In this document: positions 33,838 to 43,151 of the stretch, piece by piece
Position numbering within the stretch: position 1 is the stretch's first letter
Layout of the letters: every line of letters starts with the position of its first letter
Source: Alsobacter soli
GTDB taxonomy: Bacteria > Pseudomonadota > Alphaproteobacteria > Rhizobiales > Beijerinckiaceae
Direction: 5' to 3'
NCBI RefSeq assembly: GCF_003004785.1
Contig: NZ_PVZS01000018.1
Span: 1-64,000, forward strand
DNA: 64,000 nt
The notes under the pieces: generated by a model
Databases searched by the model: none
Seen by the model: the letters and a program-made list of their open reading frames with translations, nothing else
What the model was told of the DNA's origin: nothing
Made by a program: the position numbers and the translations under genes

Positions 33838-34329
33838 ATGGATCAATCGCAGAGCGCGGCCGCTGCGGGCGGAGCGGCTGAAACGGACAAGGAGCGACGC
33901 TTGGATCCGAGCGCGCTGGCCCAGTATGCGGCGCTGCCCTACCGGGAGCGGGATGGCCGGCTGGAGGTCCTGCTGGCGACCTCGCGCGAGACGGGGCGGT
34001 GGGTCATTCCCAAGGGCTGGCCCATGAAGGGCAAGAAGCCTCACGAGGCCGCCGCACAGGAGGCGCTGGAGGAGGCGGGCGTCAAAGGCAAGGCTGCCAA
34101 GAAGCCCCTTGGGAGCTACCAGTACTGGAAGCGCCTCAAAGAGCACTTCGTGCTCGTCACGGTCCAGGTCTATCCTCTCCAAGTGGCCAAGCAGGTGAAG
34201 CGCTTCCGTGAAGCGGGGGTGCGGCGGCTGGAGTGGGTGTCCCCGGGCGAGGCGGCGCTGCGCGTCGACGAGGCCGGGCTGGCCGCCCTGCTGACCCGAC
34301 TCGACGAGGCGACGCATCCGTTCGCGTAA
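33838..34329 (+). CDS. Nudix hydrolase (DIPP-like)
   Basis: 163-aa Nudix protein. The Nudix segment GWPMKGKKPHEAAAQEALEEAGV fits the 23-residue pattern except that the first Glu is Lys and the Arg before QE is Gln; the metal-binding EExG part is intact. RWVIPKGWPMKGKKPHEAA is the form common in alphaproteobacterial diphosphoinositol-polyphosphate-hydrolase-like proteins. Substrate unknown; likely a nucleotide or inositol pyrophosphate. The first ~25 residues are low complexity. Divergent from the lipid kinase with a 58-base spacer. Confidence 0.85.
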   Translation: MDQSQSAAAAGGAAETDKERRLDPSALAQYAALPYRERDGRLEVLLATSRETGRWVIPKGWPMKGKKPHEAAAQEALEEAGVKGKAAKKPLGSYQYWKRLKEHFVLVTVQVYPLQVAKQVKRFREAGVRRLEWVSPGEAALRVDEAGLAALLTRLDEATHPFA

Positions 34330-34538
34330 GCGTCTTCTACTTTCGTCTAATCCGACAGAAAATAAGGGCCAAACGCCCAAAAATGCTCGAGCTTTTGTGA
34401 GGGAGGCAGTTGCAAGCGCCTATTCGCGCACTATCCTCCGCTCAGCCGCTCCGCTCAGGGCGGATACCAGACAAGCAAAAAGATCGCGGCTCGGCCGCGG
34501 CTTCGGCGCAACCCCGGCGCCGCCAAGGAGGAAGTGAC

Positions 34539-35771
34539 TTGAAACGCACCGCAACGACGGCGGCTTCCGCCGTGAAATCCCTCGCCTTCTCCGTCGCGTT
34601 CGGCGCGCTTGCGCTGGCCGGGGCCGTGTCCGCCCAGGCGGCCGACGGCGTCAAGATCGGCATCCTGAACGACCAGTCAGGCGTCTACGCCGACTACGGC
34701 GGCAAGTGGTCGGTCGAGGCCGCCAAGATGGCGATCGAGGACTTCGGCGGCTCCGTCCTGGGACAGAAGGTCGAGCTCGTCTCCGCCGACCACCAGAACA
34801 AGCCCGACATCGGCTCCAACATCGCCCGCCAGTGGTATGACGTCGACGGCGTGGACATGATCACGGAGCTCACCACCTCGTCCGTGGCGCTTGCCGTGCA
34901 GGAGCTTTCGAAGGAGAAGAAGAAGATCGACATCGTGGTGGGCGCGGCGACCTCGCGCATCACCGGCGACGCCTGCCAGCCCTACGGCTTCCACTGGGCC
35001 TTCGACACCCGCGCGCTCGCGGTGGGCACGGGCGGCGCCCTGGCCAAGTCCGGCGGCGACACGTGGTTCTTCCTCACGGCCGACTACGCTTTCGGCTACC
35101 AGCTGGAGGAAGACACCACCAAGCTGGTGAAGCAGGAAGGCGGTAAGGTGCTTGGCTCCGTGCGCCATCCGCTGAACACGACCGACTTCTCGTCCTTCCT
35201 CCTGCAGGCGCAGGCCTCAGGCGCCAAGGTCGTGGGCCTCGCCAACGCCGGCCTCGACACCACCAACTCGGTGAAGCAGGCGGCCGAGTTCGGCATCACC
35301 GCCGGCGGGCAGAAGCTCGCGGGCCTGCTGATGACGCTGGCCGAAGTGCACGGCCTGGGGCTGAAGGCGGCGCAGGGCCTGGTGCTCACCGAAGGCTACT
35401 ACTGGGACAACGACGACAAGTCGCGCGAGTTCGGCGAGCGCTTCTTCAAGCGGACCGGCCGCATGCCCAGCATGATCCACGCGGGCACCTACTCGGCCGT
35501 GCTGTCGTACCTGAAGGCCGTGAAGGCGGCCAACAGCAAGGACACCGAGAAGGTCGCCGCCAAGCTCAAGGAGTTGCCCGTCGACGACGCCTTCGCCCAG
35601 AACGGCAAGGTGCTCGCCAACGGCCGCATGGTCCACGACATGTATCTCTTCGAGGTCAAGAAGCCCGAGGAGAGCAAGAAGCCCTGGGACTACTACAAGA
35701 AGCTCGCCACCATCCCGGGCGACAAGGCCTTCTTCACGGCGGCCGAGAGCGGCTGCCCGCTGACGAAGTAA
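34539..35771 (+). CDS. livK: ABC transporter substrate-binding protein, branched-chain amino acid type
   Basis: 410-aa periplasmic protein of the Leu/Ile/Val-binding family (Peripla_BP_6). The start is a TTG at 34539 with a strong AAGGAGG; it gives a Sec signal peptide ending near SAQAAD. Fold motifs are IGILNDQSGVYADYGG, TELTTSSVALAVQELS and WFFLTADYAFGYQLE. A TTG at 34410 also has GGGAGG upstream, but would add 43 hydrophilic residues ahead of the signal. Ligand need not be a branched-chain amino acid; amides and aromatic acids are also carried by such systems. First gene of livKGFHM. Confidence 0.92.
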   Translation: MKRTATTAASAVKSLAFSVAFGALALAGAVSAQAADGVKIGILNDQSGVYADYGGKWSVEAAKMAIEDFGGSVLGQKVELVSADHQNKPDIGSNIARQWYDVDGVDMITELTTSSVALAVQELSKEKKKIDIVVGAATSRITGDACQPYGFHWAFDTRALAVGTGGALAKSGGDTWFFLTADYAFGYQLEEDTTKLVKQEGGKVLGSVRHPLNTTDFSSFLLQAQASGAKVVGLANAGLDTTNSVKQAAEFGITAGGQKLAGLLMTLAEVHGLGLKAAQGLVLTEGYYWDNDDKSREFGERFFKRTGRMPSMIHAGTYSAVLSYLKAVKAANSKDTEKVAAKLKELPVDDAFAQNGKVLANGRMVHDMYLFEVKKPEESKKPWDYYKKLATIPGDKAFFTAAESGCPLTK

Positions 35772-35816
35772 GCCACGAGGCGAGCTCGCGGCGCGCCCCC
35801 TCCCCGCCATGGGGAG

Positions 35817-35848
35817 CGGGGCGGGGCGAGGGGCGCAGCCCCGCCCCG
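35817..35848 (+). repeat. Strong hairpin between livK and livG
   Basis: CGGGGCGGGGC and GCCCCGCCCCG are perfect 11-base arms separated by ten bases. The element lies 46 bases after the livK stop and 80 before livG and has no T-run. The likely effect is to protect the livK message from 3' decay, giving more binding protein than transporter; this is inference. Confidence 0.7.
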
Positions 35849-35927
35849 TCGGCAGGCGCGCCGCCTCCCCCTGCCGCCGTCCCGCCCTGCGGGAGACGGA
35901 ACTGCAGCCACAACGGGGCCTGCCTGC

Positions 35928-36686
35928 ATGCCAGCGCCAGACATCATCCTCCAGGCCCAGGGGCTCACGAAGGAGTTCCTCGGCTTCATCGCCGTCAAGA
36001 ACGTGAACCTCGCGGTGAAGCGCGGGTCCATCCACGCGCTGATCGGCCCGAACGGGGCCGGCAAGACGACGGTCTTTAACCTGCTGACGAAGTTCCTGAC
36101 GCCCTCCAGCGGGACCATCCGCTTCGACGGCGTGGATGTCACCAACGAGCAGCCCGCCGTTGTGGCGCGCCGCGGTCTGGTGCGCTCCTTCCAGATCTCC
36201 GCGACGTTTCCGCACCTCACCGTGCTGGAGAACATCCGCGTCGCCCTGCAGCGCCGCGCGGGGCTGGCGACCCAGTTCTGGCGGTCCGACAAAATCCTGA
36301 GGCAGCTCGACGAGCGCGCGCGGGAGCTGATCTCCGACTTCAACCTCGACGCCTATACGGACACGCCGGCGGTGGATCTCAGCTATGGCCGCAAGCGCGC
36401 CCTGGAGATCGCCACCACGCTGGCGCTGGAGCCCACCATGCTGCTGCTGGACGAGCCCATGGCGGGCATGGGGCACGAGGACATCGATCGCGTGGTCGGC
36501 CTGATCCGCAAGGCGGCCGTGGGCCGGACCATCCTGATGGTGGAGCACAACCTCTCGGTGGTCTCCAACCTCTGCGACACGATCACGGTGCTGCAGCGCG
36601 GAGAGATCATCGCCGAAGGCGATTACGCGACGGTGTCGCAGGACCCGCGGGTCCGCGAGGCCTATATGGGCCTGGAGGAGGCCTGA
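35928..36686 (+). CDS. livG: ABC transporter ATP-binding protein LivG
   Basis: 252-aa ATPase. Walker A is GPNGAGKTT, the signature is LSYGRKRALEIA (LSYG form as in LivG), and Walker B is MLLLDEPMAG followed by MGHED and the switch His in VEHNLSVV. With LivF it forms the motor for the LivHM permease. Adjacent livF starts one base after its stop. Confidence 0.94.
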   Translation: MPAPDIILQAQGLTKEFLGFIAVKNVNLAVKRGSIHALIGPNGAGKTTVFNLLTKFLTPSSGTIRFDGVDVTNEQPAVVARRGLVRSFQISATFPHLTVLENIRVALQRRAGLATQFWRSDKILRQLDERARELISDFNLDAYTDTPAVDLSYGRKRALEIATTLALEPTMLLLDEPMAGMGHEDIDRVVGLIRKAAVGRTILMVEHNLSVVSNLCDTITVLQRGEIIAEGDYATVSQDPRVREAYMGLEEA

Positions 36687-36687
36687 G

Positions 36688-37398
36688 ATGCTGGCTCAAG
36701 CCCCTATTCTGGAAATCAAAGACCTGGAAGCCTGGTACGGCGAAAGCCACGTCCTGCACGGCGTGTCCCTCGACGTGCGCGAGGGCGAGACTGTCACGAT
36801 CCTGGGCCGAAACGGCGCGGGAAAGACCACCACGCTGCGCTCCATCGTCGGCATCGTGCGCAAGCGCAAGGGCGCCATCACGCTGCGCGGGCAGGACCTG
36901 CTGGCCCTGCCGCAGCACAAGGTGGCGCGGGCCGGCCTCGGCTACGTGCCGGAGGAGCGCGGCATCTTCGCCAGCCTGTCGGTGGACGAGAACCTCACCC
37001 TGCCTCCGAAGATCGCCGAGGGCGGCATGTCCATCGAAGAGATCTACCGCATCTTCCCGAACCTGGAGGAGCGGCGCAGCAGCCCCGGAACCAAGCTCTC
37101 CGGCGGGGAGCAGCAGATGCTGGCGATCGCCCGCATCCTGCGCACCGGCTGCAAGGTGCTGCTGCTGGACGAGCCCACCGAGGGCCTCGCGCCCGTGATC
37201 GTGCAGCGCATCGGCGAACTCATCCGCACCCTCAAGACCCAGGGCTACACCATCGTGCTCGTGGAGCAGAACTTCCGGTTCGCGGCCAAGCTGGCGGACC
37301 GCTTCTTCGTGATGGAGGACGGCAAGGTGGTGGACAAGTTCGCCACGGCCGAGCTCGACGCCCGCATGGGCTCGCTGCACGAATATCTGGGGGTGTGA
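36688..37398 (+). CDS. livF: ABC transporter ATP-binding protein LivF
   Basis: 236-aa ATPase, second nucleotide-binding subunit. Walker A GRNGAGKTT, signature LSGGEQQMLAIAR, Walker B VLLLDEPTEGLAP and the switch region VEQNFRFA are complete. GYVPEERGIFASLSVDENL is the LivF-specific segment. The stop of livG is one base upstream, and livH follows after four bases, so the operon is tightly packed. Confidence 0.94.
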   Translation: MLAQAPILEIKDLEAWYGESHVLHGVSLDVREGETVTILGRNGAGKTTTLRSIVGIVRKRKGAITLRGQDLLALPQHKVARAGLGYVPEERGIFASLSVDENLTLPPKIAEGGMSIEEIYRIFPNLEERRSSPGTKLSGGEQQMLAIARILRTGCKVLLLDEPTEGLAPVIVQRIGELIRTLKTQGYTIVLVEQNFRFAAKLADRFFVMEDGKVVDKFATAELDARMGSLHEYLGV

Positions 37399-37402
37399 GG
37401 CG

Positions 37403-38290
37403 ATGACGACCATCTTCGGCGTCCCGACGGCCGCCCTCTACGGGCAGCTGCTGATCGGGCTCATCAACGGCTCCTTCTACGCCCTGCTGTCGCTCGGCCT
37501 CGCCGTGATCTTCGGCATGCTGCACGTCATCAACTTCGCCCATGGCGCGCTCTACATGCTGGGCGCGTTCACGGCTTGGCTGGCCCTGACGAAGCTCGGC
37601 ATCAACTACTGGGCGGCGCTCGTGCTCGCCCCGATCGCGGTGGCGCTGCTCGGCGTGGTGATCGAGCGGACGACCCTCAAGCGGCTCGCGGGCCTCGACC
37701 CGCTCTATGGCCTGCTGCTCACCTTCGGCCTGTCCCTGGTGATCGAGGGTATGTTCCGGCACTGGTACGGCTCGTCCGGCCAGCCCTACTCCCCTCCCCC
37801 GCAGCTCCAGGGCGGCGTGAATCTCGGATTCATGTTCCTGCCCATCTACCGCGGCTGGGTGGTGGTCGCCTCCGTCGTGGTCTGCTTCGCCACCTGGTTC
37901 ATCATCGAGCGCACGAGGCTCGGCGCCTACCTGCGGGCGGCGACCGAGAACCCCGCCCTGGTTCAGGCGTTCGGCATCAACGTGCCCCTGCTGGTCACAC
38001 TCACCTATGCGGGCGGCGTGGCTTTGGCCGGGTTCGCGGGCGTGCTGGCGGCGCCGATCTACCAGGTGAGCCCGCTGATGGGGTCCAACCTCATCATCGT
38101 GGTGTTCGCCGTGGTGGTGGTGGGCGGCATGGGCTCGATCATGGGCGCCATCGTCACCGGCTACATGCTCGGCGTGCTCGAGGGGCTCACCAAAGTGTAT
38201 TATCCGCAGGCGTCTGCCATCGTGATCTTCGTGGTGATGGCGATCGTCCTCCTGGTGCGGCCCGCGGGCCTGTTCGGTCGGGGAGAATGA
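37403..38290 (+). CDS. livH: ABC transporter permease LivH
   Basis: 295-aa inner-membrane permease with about eight hydrophobic helices. GLINGSFYALLSLGLAVIFGMLHVINFAHGALYM is the LivH signature near the N-terminus, and the segment LGAYLRAATENPALVQAFGIN is the ATPase-contact loop. The ribosome site GTGAGGCG overlaps the livF stop. Works with LivM as heterodimer. Confidence 0.94.
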   Translation: MTTIFGVPTAALYGQLLIGLINGSFYALLSLGLAVIFGMLHVINFAHGALYMLGAFTAWLALTKLGINYWAALVLAPIAVALLGVVIERTTLKRLAGLDPLYGLLLTFGLSLVIEGMFRHWYGSSGQPYSPPPQLQGGVNLGFMFLPIYRGWVVVASVVVCFATWFIIERTRLGAYLRAATENPALVQAFGINVPLLVTLTYAGGVALAGFAGVLAAPIYQVSPLMGSNLIIVVFAVVVVGGMGSIMGAIVTGYMLGVLEGLTKVYYPQASAIVIFVVMAIVLLVRPAGLFGRGE

Positions 38291-38291
38291 G

Positions 38292-39263
38292 ATGACTGCG
38301 ACGACCGTTTCCGCCGGTCCGGCCGGCGTCCGCACCAATTCCGAGACCTGGGGCCGCTTTTCGGCGGCCGGGCTGGTGGTGCTGCTGCTGGTCGCCCCGC
38401 TGGGGATCTATCCCGTCTTCCTGATGAAGCTGATGTGCTTCGCCCTGTTCGCGGCGGCCTTCAACCTGCTCATCGGCTATGTGGGGCTGCTTTCCTTCGG
38501 GCACGCGGCCTTCTTCGGAACCGGCGCCTACGTCTCGGCGCACGCGGCCAAGGTCTGGCACCTCGATCCGCTTCTCTGCGTGGTCCTCGGGGCGGTCGCG
38601 GGCGGCTTCCTGGGCGTACTGGTCGGCTATCTGGCGATCAAGCGGAAGGGCATCTACTTCTCCATGATCACCCTGGCGCTGTCCCAGATGGTGTTCTTCA
38701 TCGCCCTGCAGGCGCCCTTCACGGGCGGCGAGGACGGCATCCAGGGCGTGCCGCGCGGCATGCTGTTCGGCGTCCTCGACCTGAACAAGCCGATGGCGAT
38801 GTACGGCTTCGTGCTCGTGCTCTTCCTGTTCGGCATGTTCGCCCTGTGGCGGATCGTGAACTCGCCGTTCGGCCAGATCCTGAAGGCCATCCGCGAGCAT
38901 GAGCCTCGGGCCATCTCGCTGGGCTACGACGTGCAGCGCTACAAGCTCATCGCCTTCACGATCTCGGCGGCGTTGGCGGGCATGGCCGGCGGCGCGAAGT
39001 CGCTCGTCTTCCAGCTGGCGTCCCTCACCGACATCACCTGGCAGATGTCGGGCGAGGTGGTCCTCATCACGCTGCTCGGCGGCATCGGGACCATGCTGGG
39101 GCCCGTGGTCGGCGCGCTGATCGTCGTGACGCTGGAGAATTATCTGGCCGCCATGGACTTCCCGGTCACCGTCCTGATCGGCGCCATTTTCGTCGCCTGC
39201 GTGCTGCTGTTCCGCCGGGGCGTGGTGGGCGAGATCGAGCACGCGCTGCGCAAGCGCGCATGA
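38292..39263 (+). CDS. livM: ABC transporter permease LivM
   Basis: 323-aa permease, last gene of the operon, starting one base after the livH stop. Diagnostic parts are AAFNLLIGYVGLLSFGHAAFFGTGAYVSAH and QILKAIREHEPRAISLGYDVQRYKLIAFTISAALAGMAGG, the latter being the coupling loop. It is followed by an excellent terminator at 39286-39321. Confidence 0.94.
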   Translation: MTATTVSAGPAGVRTNSETWGRFSAAGLVVLLLVAPLGIYPVFLMKLMCFALFAAAFNLLIGYVGLLSFGHAAFFGTGAYVSAHAAKVWHLDPLLCVVLGAVAGGFLGVLVGYLAIKRKGIYFSMITLALSQMVFFIALQAPFTGGEDGIQGVPRGMLFGVLDLNKPMAMYGFVLVLFLFGMFALWRIVNSPFGQILKAIREHEPRAISLGYDVQRYKLIAFTISAALAGMAGGAKSLVFQLASLTDITWQMSGEVVLITLLGGIGTMLGPVVGALIVVTLENYLAAMDFPVTVLIGAIFVACVLLFRRGVVGEIEHALRKRA

Positions 39264-39285
39264 CGGGCGCGTCGAGCGCGCAACG

Positions 39286-39321
39286 AAAAAGCCCCGCGCC
39301 GATGGCGCGGGGCTTCCTTTT
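39286..39321. terminator. Bidirectional Rho-independent terminator, liv operon / MCP gene
   Basis: GCCCCGCGCC / GGCGCGGGGC form a perfect 10-bp stem with a GAT loop, flanked by AAAAA on the left and TTCCTTTTT on the right, so it can end transcription from both livM and the convergent chemoreceptor gene. Confidence 0.92.
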
Positions 39322-39342
39322 TGCTGTGCCCGGATCGCGGGC

Positions 39343-42008
39343 TCAGAACTCTTCCCAGCCGCCCTGCGCCCTGGAGGCCGTCGGCTTGGAGCCGCCGCCG
39401 AAGGCCTCAGCGGCGAGGCGGCGCAGCCGCTCGGGCTCGCTGGGGCCCTTCGCCGCCGGCGTGGGCGCTCCCGACTTGACCGGAGCGGGACGCGCGGGCG
39501 CGGCCGCAGGCTTGGGCGCAGGTTTCGCCGCAGGCCTCGTGGCCGGAGCGGAGGAGCCGCCGCCCGCCGCGTAGCGGACCGGCTCGCGACGGAGCTCCTG
39601 GCGCGTCCTGAAGGACGCCACGAGCCCGTTCAGGCGCTGGATCTGGCTGGAGAGCGAGGCCGCCGAGGCGGCGCTCTCTTCCGCCAGGGCCGCGTTCTGC
39701 TGGGTCATCTCGTCCATGTGGGCGACCGCCTGGCTCATCTCCTCGATGCCGTTGGCCTGCTCGGAGGTGGCCGCCGAGATCTCGTTGACGGTCCCGGCCA
39801 CGCGTTGCGAGGCGTCGACGATCTGCCCCAGCACGTCGCCTGCGGAGCGGACCAGCTTCACGCCTTCCGAAATCTCCTGGGTGGAGGAGCCGATCAGGCC
39901 GGTGATGTCCTTGGCCGCCTCGCTGGAGCGCTGGGCCAGGGTCCGGACCTCCGACGCGACCACGGCGAAGCCCTTGCCGGCCTCGCCGGCCCGGGCGGCT
40001 TCCACGGCCGCGTTGAGGGCCAGGAGGTTGGTCTGGAACGCGATGTCGTCGATCACCGAGGTGATGTCGGAGATCTTCTGCGAGGCCTGCTCAATGCGGG
40101 TCATTGCGTCCACGGCCTGGTTCACGATGGCGCCGCCGTTCTCGGCGACCCGCATCGCGTCCTCGGCGAGTTGGACGGCGTTGCGGGACGACATCGCGGC
40201 GGCCTTGACCGAGGCGGCAAGCTGCTCGGTGGTCGCGGCCGTTTCCTCCAGCGACGAGGCCTGGTCTTCCGTGCGCTTGGACAGGTCTTCGGCGCCGCTG
40301 TTGATTTCCGTGGCGGCGGTGGTGACGTCGAGCGACGTGACCTGGATGGTGCCGACGGTCTCGGACAGGCGCTCCACCGTGCCGTTGATGCTGCGCTGCA
40401 GCTCCCCGAACACGCCTTCGTAGGCGCCGTCCACCATGCGGGTGAGATCGCCTTCGGCAACGGAGCTCATGACCGAGGCGAACTCCGTCACGGCGGTCTC
40501 GACAGCATTGGACACGTTGTTCAGCCCGCTGGCGATCTCGCGCACGAAGCCGGACTTGCCTTCCAGGCTCAGGCGCTTGGAGAAGTCGCCGTGGGCAGCG
40601 GCCGAGACCAGCGAGGCGATCTGCGCCTGGGCCTCGAGGTCGGCCGTGAGGTCGCGCCACTCGATGGTGTGGCCGATCACTTCCCCGCCGCGGCCATGGA
40701 TGTACACCATGTCGATCACCAGCGTGCGGTCGCCGACGATGTAGCGAGCTTTCCGGTTCTTGCCGTCGTCGGCTATCACCTCGCGCTTCAGGTTCGGGTT
40801 GCGCCGGTAGAAGTCGATGTGCTGCCCCACGAGCCGGTCAACCGCGTAATCGGGCTGGGCCTGCCGCATGGCGGGCTCCAGGGCGAGGAGCAGCCGCCGC
40901 AGGTTTTGGCTGACGTAGACGATCCGCTCGCTGGGATCGGTGATCATCATCATCGTGGGCGAGCCGTCCATGGCCGCGACCGTCAGCGCCTGGTTCTCGC
41001 CGAGCGACTGCAGGTGCTTCAGAGCCCGAGCGATTTCGCCGACCTCGTTGGTGGCCTCCGTGTGCCGGATCTCAGCCCTGTAGTCGCCATTCTGGAAATG
41101 CTGGATGGCCTCGATGACGTCGGCCACCGGGCGGCGGATGGAGCGGACCACCAGCAGGGCGGCGCCAAGCGCGCCGGCCACGCACAGCCCGGACAGGATC
41201 AGCTTCCAGGCCGCGTCGGCTTCGATGCGCGAAATGCGCGCCGCGAGCAGCTTGTCGACCAAAGCTGCGGACACCGCCCGTCGAGAAGGGGTTCGAGCGC
41301 GGCGGCCGTGACAGGCTGGCCCGCCTCGAGCGCCTTCAGCACGGGCTCCGCGGCGCCCGCGACCGCCTTGAACTTGACCTTCACCCGCTCGACGTTGGGC
41401 CCAATGCCGCTGGCGACCGAGCCGTCCTTGTTGCCCCCGACAGCCGTCGTGTAATCGGATGCGAGCCCATCGACCGAGTCCCGCATCATGGCCAGATCGA
41501 ACCGCAGGTCGCTTGCGTGGCCCCCGGAGACCGGGCCGCCTTTGGCCAGTTCGCCTCCGGCGCGAAGAAGGTCCGCACCGGCGCTGACGATCAGCGGCAG
41601 CCGAGAGACGACCATGTCGCCGACATAATAGCTGTCCAGGTCCGGATCGAGCGTCAGGCCATAGGTGTCCGCGATCTTCTGGATGGCCAGGCGGCCTGCC
41701 TCGAGCACTTCGGCGCGCGGCTTGCCGACTGCGATCGCAGCCGAGAACCCGGAGGCCGCAGGGATATCCGACAGCCCCGCGCCGGCGGCGCGATCTGCAG
41801 ACCCTGCTCCCACATAGGCTTGCCAAACGGGCTGAAGCTGGCGCAGGCCGGCCGCCTCCTCATTCGCCGTATGGATGTCCTTGAGGACCTGGTTGATGAA
41901 AAGACCGGTCATCATGGCGAACGGGATGGCCACGATGCACAGAATGGAGACGATCTTCATTCCGATCGTCATATTGGCCGCCCGTTGGACGAGCTTTGTG
42001 GTCGCCAC
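39343..42008 (-). pseudogene. Methyl-accepting chemotaxis protein, interrupted by a frameshift
   Basis: One chemoreceptor read in two frames. The N-terminal half (42008 down to about 41280) gives TM1 (MKIVSILCIVAIPFAMMTGLF) and a periplasmic ligand domain; the C-terminal half (from about 41280 to 39343) gives TM2 ([19 protein letters not shown]), HAMP, a PAS-like domain ([20 protein letters not shown]), a second HAMP-like region and the signalling tip [23 protein letters not shown]. The last residues GWEEF match the W-x-x-F pentapeptide that tethers CheR/CheB. The frames join near [14 protein letters not shown] at 41270-41290, a one-base loss. It may be a true mutation or a sequencing error. 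GTG at 42008 (GGGGG upstream) is the likely start; TTG 42014 is an alternative. Confidence 0.8.
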
Positions 42009-42059
42009 CTTCAACCCCCATTGCTGCGTGCGTGAGTTCGGCGTCGCGCCGCTCGGATT

Positions 42060-42557
42060 TCAGTGTTGGATCGACCCGGAGGTCGCGGCTTCCGGCAGGA
42101 AGCCGATCATCGATGACAGGTTGGGGAGCGCGATCACGCGCTCGCCCCGCACCGCCAGGCCGAGCAGGACCTCTTCGACGCCATGGGTCTCTGGAGGAGG
42201 CCGCAGGTCGGTTCGAGGGATGTCGACGATGTCGGAAACGGCGTCCACGAGCAGCCCCACCGGCTGGCCGCCGAGATCCAGCACCAGGATGACGCTGGCC
42301 CGTGAGATCGCGCAGCGGCCCAGACCGAGACGCGCCTTGAAGTCGAAGACCGTGATCACGGTGCCGCGGAGATTCAGGACTCCGAGGACATAATGGGCCG
42401 TGTTCGGGAGAGGCGTTGTCTCCTGCCAGCCCTTGATCTCCCTGACGAGGCCGACCTCCACGCCAAACTGGCGATCATCGACCAGGAACGTGACGATCCT
42501 GATGAACTGCGGGGCGCCGGCGCTCGCGATGAGGCCTGGATCCGGGGATGCTTGCAT
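42060..42557 (-). CDS. cheW: Chemotaxis adaptor protein CheW
   Basis: 165-aa CheW: the whole protein is one CheW/SH3-like domain, FIRIVTFLVDDRQFGVEVGLVREI, LGVLNLRGTVITVFDFKARLGL and GLLVDAVSDIVDI. It couples chemoreceptors to CheA at the membrane. The ATG at 42557 has GGAG upstream. It is transcribed away from the cheA operon and precedes the chemoreceptor gene on the same strand, 51 bases apart, so the two are likely one transcript. Confidence 0.93.
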   Translation of the reverse strand: MQASPDPGLIASAGAPQFIRIVTFLVDDRQFGVEVGLVREIKGWQETTPLPNTAHYVLGVLNLRGTVITVFDFKARLGLGRCAISRASVILVLDLGGQPVGLLVDAVSDIVDIPRTDLRPPPETHGVEEVLLGLAVRGERVIALPNLSSMIGFLPEAATSGSIQH

Positions 42558-42869
42558 GCCGTGAGCTCCTGCCGCAGCGGCGACCGCTACGCACCTTTGC
42601 GTGCGATTCAGCCCCCGCTCAACCGGAGCGATTAGCCGTCACAAATGTGAAAGCTCCGTAAATTTCGTGATTTATATCAACAATCAACACGATCAGTTGA
42701 CTGCAAGCGGGCTGCGGGCGAGCCACCACGCCTCGTGGCCCAATCGCAAAATTCTTTTGACGTCCGGAAGTTGAGTCCTTTGCATAAATTCAATTCGGGG
42801 ATGCGCGACTAAAACCTTTGTTAAGTTTCGACGCTTAATTTCGCCAGCGAATAGCACCCGGAGGGCGGC
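42558..42869. other. AT-rich divergent promoter region, cheW-mcp / STAS-cheYARDB
   Basis: 312 bases without a gene and the lowest G+C for several kilobases. TTGACG at 42757-42762 followed by GCATAAAT at 42782-42789 could be a plus-strand promoter, but the spacing (about 20) is long. TTAAG-N8-CTTAA at 42821-42838 is a short inverted repeat close to the STAS start. Both chemotaxis transcripts must begin here. Confidence 0.5.
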
Positions 42870-43148
42870 GTGGTCGATCTGACGCTCGGAAGCACGGCGA
42901 ACCGCGACGAGGTCATGGACCTCTTCAGCAAAATCAAGGACGCGTTCGCCGCAGGCCAGGACATCAAGCTGGATGCCTCGGCTGCGGAGGACATGTCGCC
43001 CATCCTGGCGCAAGTCATTCTGTCCGCTGGGCGGACCGCGAGCGATTCCGGACACGGCTTTACGCTGGTTTCACCCAGCCCCGCCATGATCGACGCCTTC
43101 CAAGGGTACGGCCTTTTCGCCGACCTCATGACGATTCCGATGGAGTAA
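42870..43148 (+). CDS. STAS domain protein of the chemotaxis operon
   Basis: 92-aa STAS (anti-sigma-factor-antagonist-like) protein, starting at a GTG with CGGAGGG upstream. The fold pattern is seen in KLDASAAEDMSPILAQVILSAGRTASDSGHGFTLVSPSPAMIDAF, with Ser43 at the position often phosphorylated in SpoIIAA-like proteins (DASAAEDMS region). First gene of the che operon, three bases before cheY. Its role in chemotaxis is not established; it could be a partner for CheA or the receptor array. Confidence 0.8.
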   Translation: MVDLTLGSTANRDEVMDLFSKIKDAFAAGQDIKLDASAAEDMSPILAQVILSAGRTASDSGHGFTLVSPSPAMIDAFQGYGLFADLMTIPME

Positions 43149-43151
43149 CCG

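Noticed and set aside
34410-34538. TTG start at 34410 for livK
   Set aside because: It has a GGGAGG site, but would put 43 polar residues before the signal peptide; the TTG at 34539 has AAGGAGG and gives a normal leader.
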